A stretch of 64,000 nt of DNA from Symmachiella dynata (lineage in GTDB: Bacteria; Planctomycetota; Planctomycetia; Planctomycetales; Planctomycetaceae), in contig NZ_CP036276.1 in NCBI RefSeq assembly GCF_007747995.1, forward strand, positions 1,603,001 to 1,667,000, written 5' to 3'. The notes under the pieces were generated by a model that saw only the letters and a program-made list of their open reading frames with translations, made no database searches and was not told the DNA's origin. Shown piece by piece: positions 1 to 7,726 of this stretch. Made by a program: the position numbers and the translations under genes. The first letter of the stretch is position 1, and every line of letters begins with the position of its first letter.

Positions 1-523
1 CGGGGAGTTTTGCGCCGGTTGTCTGTGCAAAATCGACGCGCCAGATTTCCTGTCCGTCAGCGCCGTTTAAGCAAACCAACACATCACGGATTCCCGCTAC
101 ATACAATCGTTCCCCATCAAAAGCGGGTGTCGAACGAATCCAATCGCCGTTGGACTTGGCGAAAAATGGTACGTTGATGGCTCCGGGCCAGGAAATCTTC
201 CACAGTTCTTTCCCGGACTGCCGATCCAAGGCGCGCACGACTTCGGTTTCTTTGTCGACGGTTTCGGTCACAAACACCCGGTCGGCTGCTACGATCGGCC
301 CAGAGTAACTTGGCCCGAGCGGAACGCTCCAGACTTTTTGCAGATGCTCCACGTCCAAGGCTGGCGGCCATGCCGGTCCCTCGACCTGGGAGTCTCGCTG
401 CGGACCGCGCCATTGCAGCCAAGTGGCGATGGGTGATTCTTCGGATCGCGCTGCGGCGGGCAGCGCGGAGATGATCAGAATGAGACTAAATCCACTCAGA
501 CAGGAGTGACAATTGAATCGCAT
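1..523 (-). CDS. PQQ-like beta-propeller (BamB-type) protein, 5' part only
   Basis: Reading the minus strand from an ATG at 523 gives an open frame that runs off the left end of the window (about 174 residues visible). It begins with a signal peptide (MRFNCHSCLSGF, then a hydrophobic stretch ending in ALPAAA). It continues with blade-like segments of the PQQ-enzyme/BamB propeller family, such as WLQWRGPQRD, ALDRQSGKELW, STPAFDGERLYV and LNGADGQEIW. The family builds beta-propellers that act in the periplasm or at the cell surface; in planctomycetes such proteins are numerous and usually of unknown substrate. The C-terminal blades lie outside the window, so a catalytic (quinone-binding) role cannot be judged. 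The frame and family are clear; the specific function is not. Confidence 0.85.
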   Translation of the reverse strand, partial: MRFNCHSCLSGFSLILIISALPAAARSEESPIATWLQWRGPQRDSQVEGPAWPPALDVEHLQKVWSVPLGPSYSGPIVAADRVFVTETVDKETEVVRALDRQSGKELWKISWPGAINVPFFAKSNGDWIRSTPAFDGERLYVAGIRDVLVCLNGADGQEIWRVDFAQTTGAKLP

Positions 524-647
524 GGTTCAGCACCTTGGACCTGTTTAAGGGAGACAGCCAGACCACGCTTGTCAGCGTGCCGAAGGTTTCTAGTGCACTG
601 ACCAGAATTGGCAATGCCGATTCATCCATTTTATAGCAGCATCCAGT

Positions 648-1532
648 TCAAGCCGGTCTGAGGGTCGATGCGAACGATTCCAAATGCCCCAGCGTGTCAC
701 AGAAGGCATGGGCCTTCATTTGTTTTCGCAGCTCTTCGGTCATCGCCCGTCCACCTATTGCCAAAGCCGTTCCGTTGGCCTGTGCTGTCGCATAGAGTTG
801 TTCGACATCCAGCAAGAATTGCGATCTGTCTGCAATGTGAGATGCACTAATCCAAAATAACTTCGGCTGCTTTTGCTGGATTGCATGCACCAACGTCTCG
901 GCCGGGAGATTGTTGCCCAGCGTCTCGGCATTCCAGCCATCTTCGCGGAGCACCAACTCGACCAAGGTCGTCGAGAGTGAATAATGATCGCCCGCTAAGG
1001 CGCCGCCGATTGCCAGAGGGGCGTCTGGATCCACCGCAGGCAATGTCGCCCGCAACTCGTGCAAGACACGCAGGCACATTTCGCAAGAATGGCGCTCCTG
1101 GTAAACCTCGACTTCGCCACAGTCCCACTTCTCACCAATCTCGCCAAACGCCGGTGCGATCACTACGTCGCCGATGCTGCTGAACTTGTGATTCGCCAGG
1201 ACGAGATCAAAGACGACCTGTCGACAGGCTTGTTCATCGTCTGCGACCAACGATTTGATCATTTGTCGCTGCGCCGCATTCAACGTCCTGGGGCCCTGTC
1301 CCGTTGAGGGAGGCAAGCCCAGCACAGCTGGATCGGCGATGTTGAGTCCAGAAGTTTTAATAAATTCCAGAACATTGCTGATCGCCAGCTTGCGATGCCC
1401 GCCGGCAGTGCGAGTTGTTTCGATCAGACCGCGGTCGCACCAGCGTTTTAACGAGGATTCGCTCACGCCGATTGCGCGTGCAACCTGTTTTGGTGAAACC
1501 AGTTCGCTCATTGTATTCACTTCCCGTGCCAT
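648..1532 (-). CDS. MerR-type regulator with cobalamin-binding domain (CarH/LitR-like)
   Basis: 294 aa. Residues about 10-60 form a MerR-type winged helix (VSPKQVARAIGVSESSLKRW, then TRTAGGHRK). Residues about 85-290 match the B12-binding domain pair of CarH/LitR photoreceptors: a helical cap with W136, and the Rossmann domain with a candidate lower cobalt ligand H183 in GDHYS. CarH has W-x9-E-H in the cap; here W136 is followed by nine residues and then E146-R147-H148, so the histidine is shifted by one. In the family, adenosylcobalamin holds a tetramer on operators in the dark and light breaks it. The ATG at 1532 has GGGAGG at 1537-1542; a second ATG lies at 1511. The gene is divergent from a sigma factor, as in the LitR/LitS arrangement of actinomycetes. 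A light-sensing role is inferred. Confidence 0.88.
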   Translation of the reverse strand: MAREVNTMSELVSPKQVARAIGVSESSLKRWCDRGLIETTRTAGGHRKLAISNVLEFIKTSGLNIADPAVLGLPPSTGQGPRTLNAAQRQMIKSLVADDEQACRQVVFDLVLANHKFSSIGDVVIAPAFGEIGEKWDCGEVEVYQERHSCEMCLRVLHELRATLPAVDPDAPLAIGGALAGDHYSLSTTLVELVLREDGWNAETLGNNLPAETLVHAIQQKQPKLFWISASHIADRSQFLLDVEQLYATAQANGTALAIGGRAMTEELRKQMKAHAFCDTLGHLESFASTLRPA

Positions 1533-1551
1533 GGATCCTCCCTACGCAGCG

Positions 1552-1580
1552 ATTATAGCCGGGCAGGCGGTTGGGGCGAA
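1552..1580 (-). promoter_or_regulatory. Probable promoter of the MerR/B12 regulator
   Basis: On the minus strand a perfect -10 (TATAAT, plus 1552-1557) sits 19 bases upstream of the ATG at 1532. The -35 at 17 bp spacing would be the weak TTCGCC (plus 1575-1580). Operator dimer 1 (1580-1595) touches this -35, so binding there would be expected to autoregulate the gene. Confidence 0.55.
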
Positions 1581-1721
1581 CGAATTGCACGTTTTTTTGG
1601 CGAAGCGACCTGTTGAATTAACGTTTTTAATGGTTTAGGTGAACGATTTGGACGATTTAAGGGTTGACGCCGGGCGGTCGACGGCCTAGAGTGGGGTTGA
1701 GATGAACGTTTTGAACGTTTT
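1580..1721 (+). promoter_or_regulatory. Operator array: four tandem 9-bp-spaced dimers of ACGWTTT
   Basis: Four pairs of the half-site ACGWTTT, each pair in direct orientation with 9 bp between starts: 1580/1589 (ACGAATT, ACGTTTT), 1621/1630 (ACGTTTT, ATGGTTT), 1643/1652 (ACGATTT twice) and 1706/1715 (ACGTTTT twice). The pair starts are 41, 22 and 63 bp apart, close to 4, 2 and 6 helical turns, so all pairs face the same side of the DNA. They sit between the MerR/B12 regulator and the sigma gene and bracket the sigma promoter. Direct-repeat operators fit what is known of CarH. That this regulator binds them is inference. Confidence 0.7.
1664..1692 (+). promoter_or_regulatory. Sigma-70-type promoter of the sigma factor gene
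   Basis: TTGACG (1664-1669), a 17-bp spacer, then TAGAGT (1687-1692). Operator dimer 3 ends 5 bp upstream of the -35, and dimer 4 begins about 6 bp downstream of the expected transcription start. Occupancy of both would block RNA polymerase. Confidence 0.6.
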
Positions 1722-1758
1722 TTGTTTCTGGGGTAAACCGCGAGAAAGGCGAATTCTC

Positions 1759-2715
1759 ATGTCCATGGTATTGGTTGCAAGTCGAGCGAAAACTGCACAG
1801 CGGTCGAGTCAATCCGTCAGCCCTGAAGAGCGCGATGAGGTGCTGCAGCTTCTGCAGGAAGAGATTGCCTATATCCATAACGGGGAATTCGAGCATCTGG
1901 ATATGGACACTGTTGAACAATCGGTGCATCACGCGGGAATTCACCGCCAGCAGCCGTCCTCTGGGGCAACCGTCCCGGATGGGCTTCCCGCTTATTTGGC
2001 GAACCTCTACACCATTCCGTTATTAACGGCTGAGGGAGAAGCGGCGTTATTTCGCAAAATGAACTACTTAAAATACCGCGCGAATTTGTGTCGCGTCGCG
2101 CTCGACCCGGATCGACCGCAACGCAAGCTGACTCAGGAATTACGTCGGTTCTTGGATGCAGCGGATCGTGTTCGCAATCAGCTGGCAGAATCGAATCTGC
2201 GACTGGTCGTCTCCATCGCACGCCGTTTTGCCGGCCCCCGGTTTTCCTTTGAAGAGTTGGTCAGCGAAGGCAACATGATTTTGATGAAGGCGATTGAGAA
2301 GTTCGATTACTCCCGCGGCTACCGATTCAGCACCTATGCCACGCATTCCGTGCAGCGGCATTTCTTCCGTCATTTTCGCACGACCAAACGGCGAAACACG
2401 CATGAAGTGGCCATGGCGGATGAGTATCTGAATGAATTGTCCGACAAGAGCGAGCAAGAATCGGACACACTCGATATCAGTGATGCACAAGTCGGTGAGA
2501 TCCTCGCTCAGCTCGACGAGCAGTTGGATGAGCGCGAACAGTATATTATCCAAGAGCGATTTGGCATTGGTCCGTCGGGAACCGCGCGGACGTTGCAAAG
2601 CTTGTCAAAAGAGCTGCACGTCAGTAAAGAACGCGTCCGCCAATTGCACCATAAGGCAATCGCAAAACTGCGAAAAGGATTGGACCACCTCTTCCCGGAG
2701 ATGATGACGGTCTGA
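1759..2715 (+). CDS. RNA polymerase sigma factor, sigma-70 family
   Basis: 318 aa from the ATG at 1759, which has a GAAAGG ribosome site 9 bases upstream. The frame is open from 1702, but that ATG lies inside operator dimer 4 and downstream of the promoter's expected start by only a few bases, so the later start is preferred. Region 2 is clear (LAESNLRLVVSIARRF, LVSEGNMILMKAIEKFD, YRFSTYATHSVQRHF), with HSVQR where RpoD has WWIRQ. Region 4 is also clear (LDEREQYIIQERFGI ... SKERVRQLHHKAIAKLR). No region 1.1 is present. It is a group 2/3-like alternative sigma factor, divergent from the B12-binding regulator and probably repressed by it, so it would be the output of that switch. Confidence 0.93.
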   Translation: MSMVLVASRAKTAQRSSQSVSPEERDEVLQLLQEEIAYIHNGEFEHLDMDTVEQSVHHAGIHRQQPSSGATVPDGLPAYLANLYTIPLLTAEGEAALFRKMNYLKYRANLCRVALDPDRPQRKLTQELRRFLDAADRVRNQLAESNLRLVVSIARRFAGPRFSFEELVSEGNMILMKAIEKFDYSRGYRFSTYATHSVQRHFFRHFRTTKRRNTHEVAMADEYLNELSDKSEQESDTLDISDAQVGEILAQLDEQLDEREQYIIQERFGIGPSGTARTLQSLSKELHVSKERVRQLHHKAIAKLRKGLDHLFPEMMTV

Positions 2716-2884
2716 AGGGGGGAAGGGGGGAGGAGGCGGAGTATGTGACGAGCAACCGTCGCCACATCCGCGATTGTCCCGACGAATTCAGCGATTGCAC
2801 CGATCATGACGATTGAGGACTTAAGCATCGATTGGCAAAGCCTCGGTTGGCTGTTTTACAGCCGGTCTCGGTTGGTTTTTGCTG

Positions 2885-2890
2885 TATAAT
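2885..2890 (+). promoter_or_regulatory. Candidate -10 element upstream of the deacetylase-like gene
   Basis: A perfect TATAAT lies 86 bp before the proposed GTG start at 2976. No good -35 is visible at 16-18 bp, so this is a weak call. Confidence 0.3.
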
Positions 2891-2975
2891 TGCCGGTCCC
2901 CCGCCGGCAAAACTCCCGTGTGTCGCGACCCGTTTTCCCCGGCTGTGGCCAATGCCCCCCGAGGAGAAGTGCGTC

Positions 2976-3698
2976 GTGTTTTTGATTGGTGCCCCGCGAA
3001 GCCGTCCGTCGGTATTTTCACCCCGCTATATGTGGAACCGCGGTGTCGCTGCGACCGTTTCTCGGCAGAAACTTTTACTCAATGGCCCGCCTGATAGTCG
3101 GATGGCTGCGTTGACGTTCGATGACGGCCCGCATGCTGAACACACACCGGCAATTCTTAGAGTGCTCGCCTCTCACCGCCTTCGCGCGACGTTTTTCGTC
3201 ACCGGCGAAAAAGCCAAACGCTTTCCCGATCTGGTGGCCCTCATCGCCCAGAAAGGGCACGTGATCGGCCAACGTGGCTATTATCAACAAGGCTCCGCAC
3301 CCAAGACCGAGCAGGAATTGGTGGAAGAGTTGTTGATGACCGAACATTGGATTCGGAAGGTCACGGGTGAGTCGCCCCGGTTGTACCGACCCGCCCAAGC
3401 CAAGCCGTCGATGTCGCACCTGCTGCAGCTGTGGCGACGAAATCAGACGGTCGTGCTTTGGAACCATGATCCGAGCGACGCGGATTCTCCTTCCTCTGCA
3501 AAGTTATCCTTAACGCTAGCGAAAAACCCCATCCGAGGTGGAGACATCGTGCGGCTGCATGCCACCGCACCCCACACAGCAGCAGCGCTGGACAAGATGA
3601 TTCCCGGCGCCAAACGCTGCGGTCTGGAATTTGGCACCCCACTGGCTTGGCTGGATTCCCCTTCCCAATCCCCAGCAGATATTCACGCCGGCCACTGA
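2976..3698 (+). CDS. Polysaccharide deacetylase-like (NodB fold) protein, metal site degenerate
   Basis: 240 aa from a GTG at 2976 preceded by GAGGAG (2961-2966). The frame is open from 2832, but the upstream part has no family similarity. NodB motif 1 is intact (TFDDGPH, D49-D50). Motif 2, normally H-S/T-x-x-H with two metal-binding histidines, reads QRGYYQ, so the two histidine positions carry R100 and Q104. Motif 3 (RPAQ), motif 4 (WNHDPSD) and motif 5 (VRLHAT) are partly kept. Family members remove N- or O-acetyl groups from surface polysaccharides with a divalent metal. With both histidines lost this one is probably not a normal hydrolase and may be a carbohydrate-binding pseudo-enzyme. 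It precedes an epimerase gene, which fits a polysaccharide context. Confidence 0.75.
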   Translation: MFLIGAPRSRPSVFSPRYMWNRGVAATVSRQKLLLNGPPDSRMAALTFDDGPHAEHTPAILRVLASHRLRATFFVTGEKAKRFPDLVALIAQKGHVIGQRGYYQQGSAPKTEQELVEELLMTEHWIRKVTGESPRLYRPAQAKPSMSHLLQLWRRNQTVVLWNHDPSDADSPSSAKLSLTLAKNPIRGGDIVRLHATAPHTAAALDKMIPGAKRCGLEFGTPLAWLDSPSQSPADIHAGH

Positions 3699-3854
3699 TT
3701 GCGTTATAAGCAAATCTCACGCATGTCCCCGGTCCCCTCAGCCTCCGGCGGGGCTGCACAGAAGCAAGAAAATAGAAACACGGGCGCACCCAACCGCGTC
3801 GAATTCGAACTCCCATCAGGTTTTCCGAAAACAAATAAATAAGGAACGTTTCCA

Positions 3855-4811
3855 GTGGCAAAATATTTGGTGACCGGCGGTGCGGGATTCATTGGCTCAC
3901 ATATTGCCGAGCGATTGGTCAAACGGGGCGATCAGGTGCGGGTCTACGATAATCTCAGCACGGGCACGACCGAAAACTTCGCTCATTTGGGCGATGCGGT
4001 GGAATTCGTCGAAGGAGACCTGCAGGACGTCGACAAGATGGCGGCGGCGGTCGAAGGGATCGACGTGGTGTTCCACCAAGGCGCATTGGCGTCGGTGCCG
4101 CGGAGCATTGACCGTCCGCTTGATACGCACGATGCCTGTGTCACCGGCACGGTGGTCTTGCTCGATAGCTGTCGTAAGGCGGGAGTGCGGCGCGTGGTTT
4201 ATGCCGCCTCCAGCAGCGCCTACGGAGACTCGCCAATCATGCCCAAAGCTGAAGCCCATTTGCCCGGACCGCTTTCGCCATATGCCGCTGCGAAACTCGC
4301 CGGCGAATTGTATTGCCAAGCCTTCGCCAATTCGTACGACCTGGAGACGGTGCGGATTCGTTACTTCAATGTCTTCGGTCCTCGCCAGGATCCAAACAGT
4401 CCGTACTCAGCCGTCATCCCGCTGTTTGTCGCCGCACTGTTGCGCGGCGAACGTCCCACCATTTACGGCGACGGCGAACAGTCGCGCGACTTTACATTTG
4501 TCGGTAACGTCGCGGACGCCAACCTGTTGGCAGCTGAGGCCGCAGCGGAAAAAGTTTCAGGCAATGTCTACAACGTCGCCTGCGGTGGCAGTTTGAGTGT
4601 CAATGACCTCTTGCGGGCCATCTGCGATTCGCTGAATAAACCCTTCGATCCGATCTATGCTCCGGCGCGCACGGGAGACGTCAAGAACTCCTGGGCCGAC
4701 ATCTCCGCTGCTCAACGCGATTTAGGCTACAACCCGGAAATCGATTTCGAGACCGGGCTGAAGGATACAATTGACTATTACGTGAGCTTGGCGACAACAG
4801 CCAATGCGTGA
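3855..4811 (+). CDS. NAD-dependent nucleotide-sugar epimerase (extended SDR family)
   Basis: 318 aa, GTG start with AAGGAA at 3841-3846. The N-terminus has the Rossmann motif GGAGFIGSH (residues 8-16) and an acidic residue in VYDNLSTG for NAD binding. The active site has the SSSAYGD serine region followed by [16 protein letters not shown] and the C-terminal [12 protein letters not shown] segment are typical of UDP-glucose/UDP-GlcNAc 4-epimerase-like enzymes (GalE/WbpP group). Such enzymes make nucleotide sugars in the cytoplasm for surface polysaccharide. All catalytic residues are present; the exact sugar cannot be assigned from sequence alone. It stands between the deacetylase-like gene and a NusG-like factor, both common at polysaccharide loci. 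Confidence 0.9.
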   Translation: MAKYLVTGGAGFIGSHIAERLVKRGDQVRVYDNLSTGTTENFAHLGDAVEFVEGDLQDVDKMAAAVEGIDVVFHQGALASVPRSIDRPLDTHDACVTGTVVLLDSCRKAGVRRVVYAASSSAYGDSPIMPKAEAHLPGPLSPYAAAKLAGELYCQAFANSYDLETVRIRYFNVFGPRQDPNSPYSAVIPLFVAALLRGERPTIYGDGEQSRDFTFVGNVADANLLAAEAAAEKVSGNVYNVACGGSLSVNDLLRAICDSLNKPFDPIYAPARTGDVKNSWADISAAQRDLGYNPEIDFETGLKDTIDYYVSLATTANA

Positions 4812-5151
4812 CTTAGGTGATTGGTGCTTGCGAACTGTGGTCGTTACCTAAATCGCAACGTCCGGAAAAAACACACAGCTGTCAGGGTCGCGCTAATCGG
4901 CACGGAAGTCGGGTCGTTGCGCGGAAACATGACTGGGGAAACGCGAGAGGATGCAATAATCCATCATTTGCGTTGCGGATTCTCATCATTCCCACTGCAA
5001 AGGGTCGATTCCTAAGGTAAGGTGTTTGTAGGGCGAAAACCCTCACCCCGGCCCTCTCCCAGAGGGAGAAGGGGTATGTGTTGCCTCACTGGTCTGTTGT
5101 TTGTTTTCCTTTGCACAATGTGGAAGCGGTCCTCCTCGACCGTTGTAAACG
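4812..5151. other. Gene-free stretch
   Basis: I see no supported gene in these 340 bases. Two short frames lack family features and ribosome sites. The only recognisable item is the repeat at 5039-5074. Confidence 0.6.
5039..5074. repeat. Dispersed palindromic repeat (CCCTCACCCCGGCCCTCTCCC type)
   Basis: The segment runs from ACCCTCACCCCGG through GGGAGAAGGGG, with an imperfect stem CCCTCTCCC / GGGAGAAGGG around an AGA loop. The same kind of unit is found between genes in many unrelated bacterial genomes. Here it lies just before the NusG-like gene and may form an RNA hairpin. Confidence 0.5.
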
Positions 5152-5712
5152 ATGCCTATTCTTGCCCAAGAACCTGAACTCTACCCGGACAATTTGTTCG
5201 AGGCGATTCAGGTCGATACTGCGCAGGATCGGAAATGGTTTGCAGTGCACACGCGACCGCGCAGTGAGAAAAGTCTCGCGCGGCGGCTCGTCCGAGACGA
5301 CATCTGGTTTCATCTGCCGGTGCAACAACACCAGTACCGCACCCCCAAGGGGCGCAAGTGCACGTCGTATCTGCCGCTGTTTCCGAGTTATCTGTTCATC
5401 TATGGGGATCACACGGACCGGTTTCGCGCCATGCTGACCGACCGCATCATCCGCATTCTGGATGTTCCCGACGGCCAGCAGTTGACGTTTGATTTGCGTC
5501 AAGTGCAGCAAGCACTGGAATCAGGCGCCACCGTGCGTCCGCAATCCAAACTGATCCCCGGCGCGCAGGTCCGCGTGACCAGCGGCCCATTCGAGAACCT
5601 CGAAGGCCGCATCGTCAAACGCCAAACCGGCGACGTGCTGTTAGTCGCCGTGCATTACCTGCAACAGGGCATCACGATTTCGCTGGAAGATTGCCAGATC
5701 GAAGCGATCTAA
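5152..5712 (+). CDS. Specialised NusG-like transcription antitermination factor
   Basis: 186 aa. Residues about 28-125 are a NusG N-terminal (NGN) domain: WFAVHTRPRSEKSLARRL, then YLPLFPSYLFIYGD, the region that in NusG/RfaH contacts RNA polymerase. Residues about 130-186 form a KOW domain (GAQVRVTSGPFENLEGRIVKR). Housekeeping NusG is normally linked to secE and ribosomal protein genes; this copy is not, and it follows an epimerase and a deacetylase-like gene. Operon-specific paralogues of the RfaH/LoaP type control long polysaccharide operons, which is the likely role here, but the long operon it would serve is not evident downstream. Family confidence is high, role moderate. Confidence 0.9.
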   Translation: MPILAQEPELYPDNLFEAIQVDTAQDRKWFAVHTRPRSEKSLARRLVRDDIWFHLPVQQHQYRTPKGRKCTSYLPLFPSYLFIYGDHTDRFRAMLTDRIIRILDVPDGQQLTFDLRQVQQALESGATVRPQSKLIPGAQVRVTSGPFENLEGRIVKRQTGDVLLVAVHYLQQGITISLEDCQIEAI

Positions 5713-5829
5713 CGTACGCCCAACTTGTCGGACATTGCTGTCGAATTGCCCCGAATTCGCTTCATGACGTCGCCAGTTTGCTTTATACTGCATCCGCTCG
5801 ATACGCTTCGAAACATCGAAAGGATTAGC

Positions 5830-7548
5830 ATGTTTTTCCGCCGCGCTGCGCTCTGCTTGTTGCTCTTGGCTGGCACTTGCTCCATCACCCAAGCGGATGA
5901 GAATCCGGGGGATTGGTTTTCGGACGATGCGATCATTGTCGTTCGCGTGCGCCAACCGAAGGCGACGATGGCTAAGGTCGTTTCGTTTGTCTATTCGGCT
6001 GCACCGATGTATACGCCGCTGCTCTTAAGCAATGAATCGGATATTCTAGAATTCACGAACGAACCGCTATTCAAAGCAACGGACCTGGATCACGACTTTT
6101 GGTGGGCGATGTTTAACGATGAGGCTGGCGAGGCTGTGTCCGCCTTCATCGTGCGAACGCGCGACGATGATGAAGTGATCAATGAGTTAAATGAGTTGAT
6201 TGCGGACGACGCTTCGGAAAGCGTTTTGAGGCACGGTCGGTACGTGATCATTGCCACTGCACAACCGACGCTTGACCAAATTCAAAAACGGATTGACGGT
6301 CAGGGGACCTCATGGAGGGAGTCGATCTCGCCCGAACAAAAGAAAACCTTTGAGACCGGCGACCTATCCGTCCACGTGAATACTAGGCATGTTTATGACA
6401 TTGTTCGGAAAAATGCGGATGATGATGTGGTGGCACATAAAGAGTTTAGGAACTCTCTCACCCAAATGCTTTTTAATGCGTATGACGAAGAGGCCGTTCT
6501 GAAGTTCGTCAGCCGTGAAATCCTGGAAAAAGGTGCTGATGCGATTGTGGGCGCCGCCGGAGTAGCGATCAGTGCTACGGTCGATCACACCGGCATCGAG
6601 ACCGAAATCTTGATTGACCATGATCTGGATCGAGAGAATGTAAAACAGAAACCACACGCATTGTCCAATTTTCAGGTGCTCCACCGCATGCCGCCGGACC
6701 GCCAATGTTATGTAGCGGGAACGGCGCCGATTCCTAGCCCGGCAGGTTGGTTTCTCAATGTCATCGATGTTGATAATCATGACGACAAAGATGCCCCCAC
6801 GCTAACCGAACAAGGAAAGATCCAACGCCGGTTGAGAAAATTGAAATACGGACAATGGTCCGTCGCATTTTCGTTGCCGACGATCACGTTGCCTGAATTT
6901 CGTTTGGACGAGGTCGCTGAAATTGAGAATCCGCAAGCACACCGGCTCATGAACAACAATCTGGCCATCATACAAACGCAGTTTAAGGAGTTCCGTGAGA
7001 AACGGGCCTACGAATTGTTGGATGGCGTCGAACAATTTGGTGATCGCACCGCTGACATACATCGCATCACCTACAAAAAATCAGATGAGGAGAATGAGGA
7101 CACTCACGCGAAAATCTACGGCAGCAACGGTTTAGTCTCCCGTTGTGTGTACGAAGGCAATTTGTTTGTCAATACGATCGGCGGCGGGATACAAGCCATG
7201 CAGGAGGCGCTGCAGCGAACGCACGCAACCGATATCGCCAATTTACGACCAGGACTCGCCGCGACACGAACCAAACTCCCGGAAAATAGCAGCTTTATCC
7301 TCTTGTTGGATGCGGCAAGTGTATTTGCCTCACTGACCCAATTAGATGAGGGCGTAGCGAACCACGAGGGCAAGCTTGGCGAGATCGTTGATCTGGGTAT
7401 CAAAATGGCAAAGCCAACTCAATCATTTTGCGGCGTTGCGTTCGCATTGGAGTCGGAACAGGCACGGTTGAATCTGTACGTTCCAATCGAACAGCTCAGA
7501 ACCAATTCCCCCTTTTTTTTCATGATGTTTGCAGGTGAATTCCTCTAA
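5830..7548 (+). CDS. Secreted protein of unknown function, tandem paralogue A
   Basis: 572 aa from the ATG at 5830 with AAAGGA just upstream; the frame opens at 5725 but the signal peptide (FFRRAALCLLLLAGTCSITQA) fixes the later start. The mature protein begins DWFSDDAIIVVRVRQPKAT, and ends with a segment like VAFALESEQARLNLYVPIEQL. Both ends match the next gene (LFSDDVSLIIRLKNPQAT near its start; ISLATESQGARAKVYLPAEQ near its end), so the two are a tandem duplication. I recognise no catalytic motif. The overall look (alternating acidic helices and strands, over 550 residues, secreted) matches DUF3352-type planctomycete exported proteins, but that is a loose impression. Confidence 0.85.
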   Translation: MFFRRAALCLLLLAGTCSITQADENPGDWFSDDAIIVVRVRQPKATMAKVVSFVYSAAPMYTPLLLSNESDILEFTNEPLFKATDLDHDFWWAMFNDEAGEAVSAFIVRTRDDDEVINELNELIADDASESVLRHGRYVIIATAQPTLDQIQKRIDGQGTSWRESISPEQKKTFETGDLSVHVNTRHVYDIVRKNADDDVVAHKEFRNSLTQMLFNAYDEEAVLKFVSREILEKGADAIVGAAGVAISATVDHTGIETEILIDHDLDRENVKQKPHALSNFQVLHRMPPDRQCYVAGTAPIPSPAGWFLNVIDVDNHDDKDAPTLTEQGKIQRRLRKLKYGQWSVAFSLPTITLPEFRLDEVAEIENPQAHRLMNNNLAIIQTQFKEFREKRAYELLDGVEQFGDRTADIHRITYKKSDEENEDTHAKIYGSNGLVSRCVYEGNLFVNTIGGGIQAMQEALQRTHATDIANLRPGLAATRTKLPENSSFILLLDAASVFASLTQLDEGVANHEGKLGEIVDLGIKMAKPTQSFCGVAFALESEQARLNLYVPIEQLRTNSPFFFMMFAGEFL

Positions 7549-7726
7549 GGCCGCAATGTTGCCAAGACAATCGATTCTCCCGCACGGCCATTTTTGATCC
7601 AACCACACGGTTTTCTCGTTACCGTTCTACGCGTCGCGCCGGTATACTCACCTTCAGGCGATAACGCGTGATAGGTCCGCTTTGGGTCCCCCCGTTTCGC
7701 CCGTTGGAATACAAGGAAACCTTGCC

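Noticed and set aside
1702-1758. N-terminal extension of the sigma factor frame from an ATG at 1702
   Set aside because: The ATG lies within an operator dimer and a few bases after the expected transcription start; the ATG at 1759 has a good ribosome site and starts closer to the family domain.
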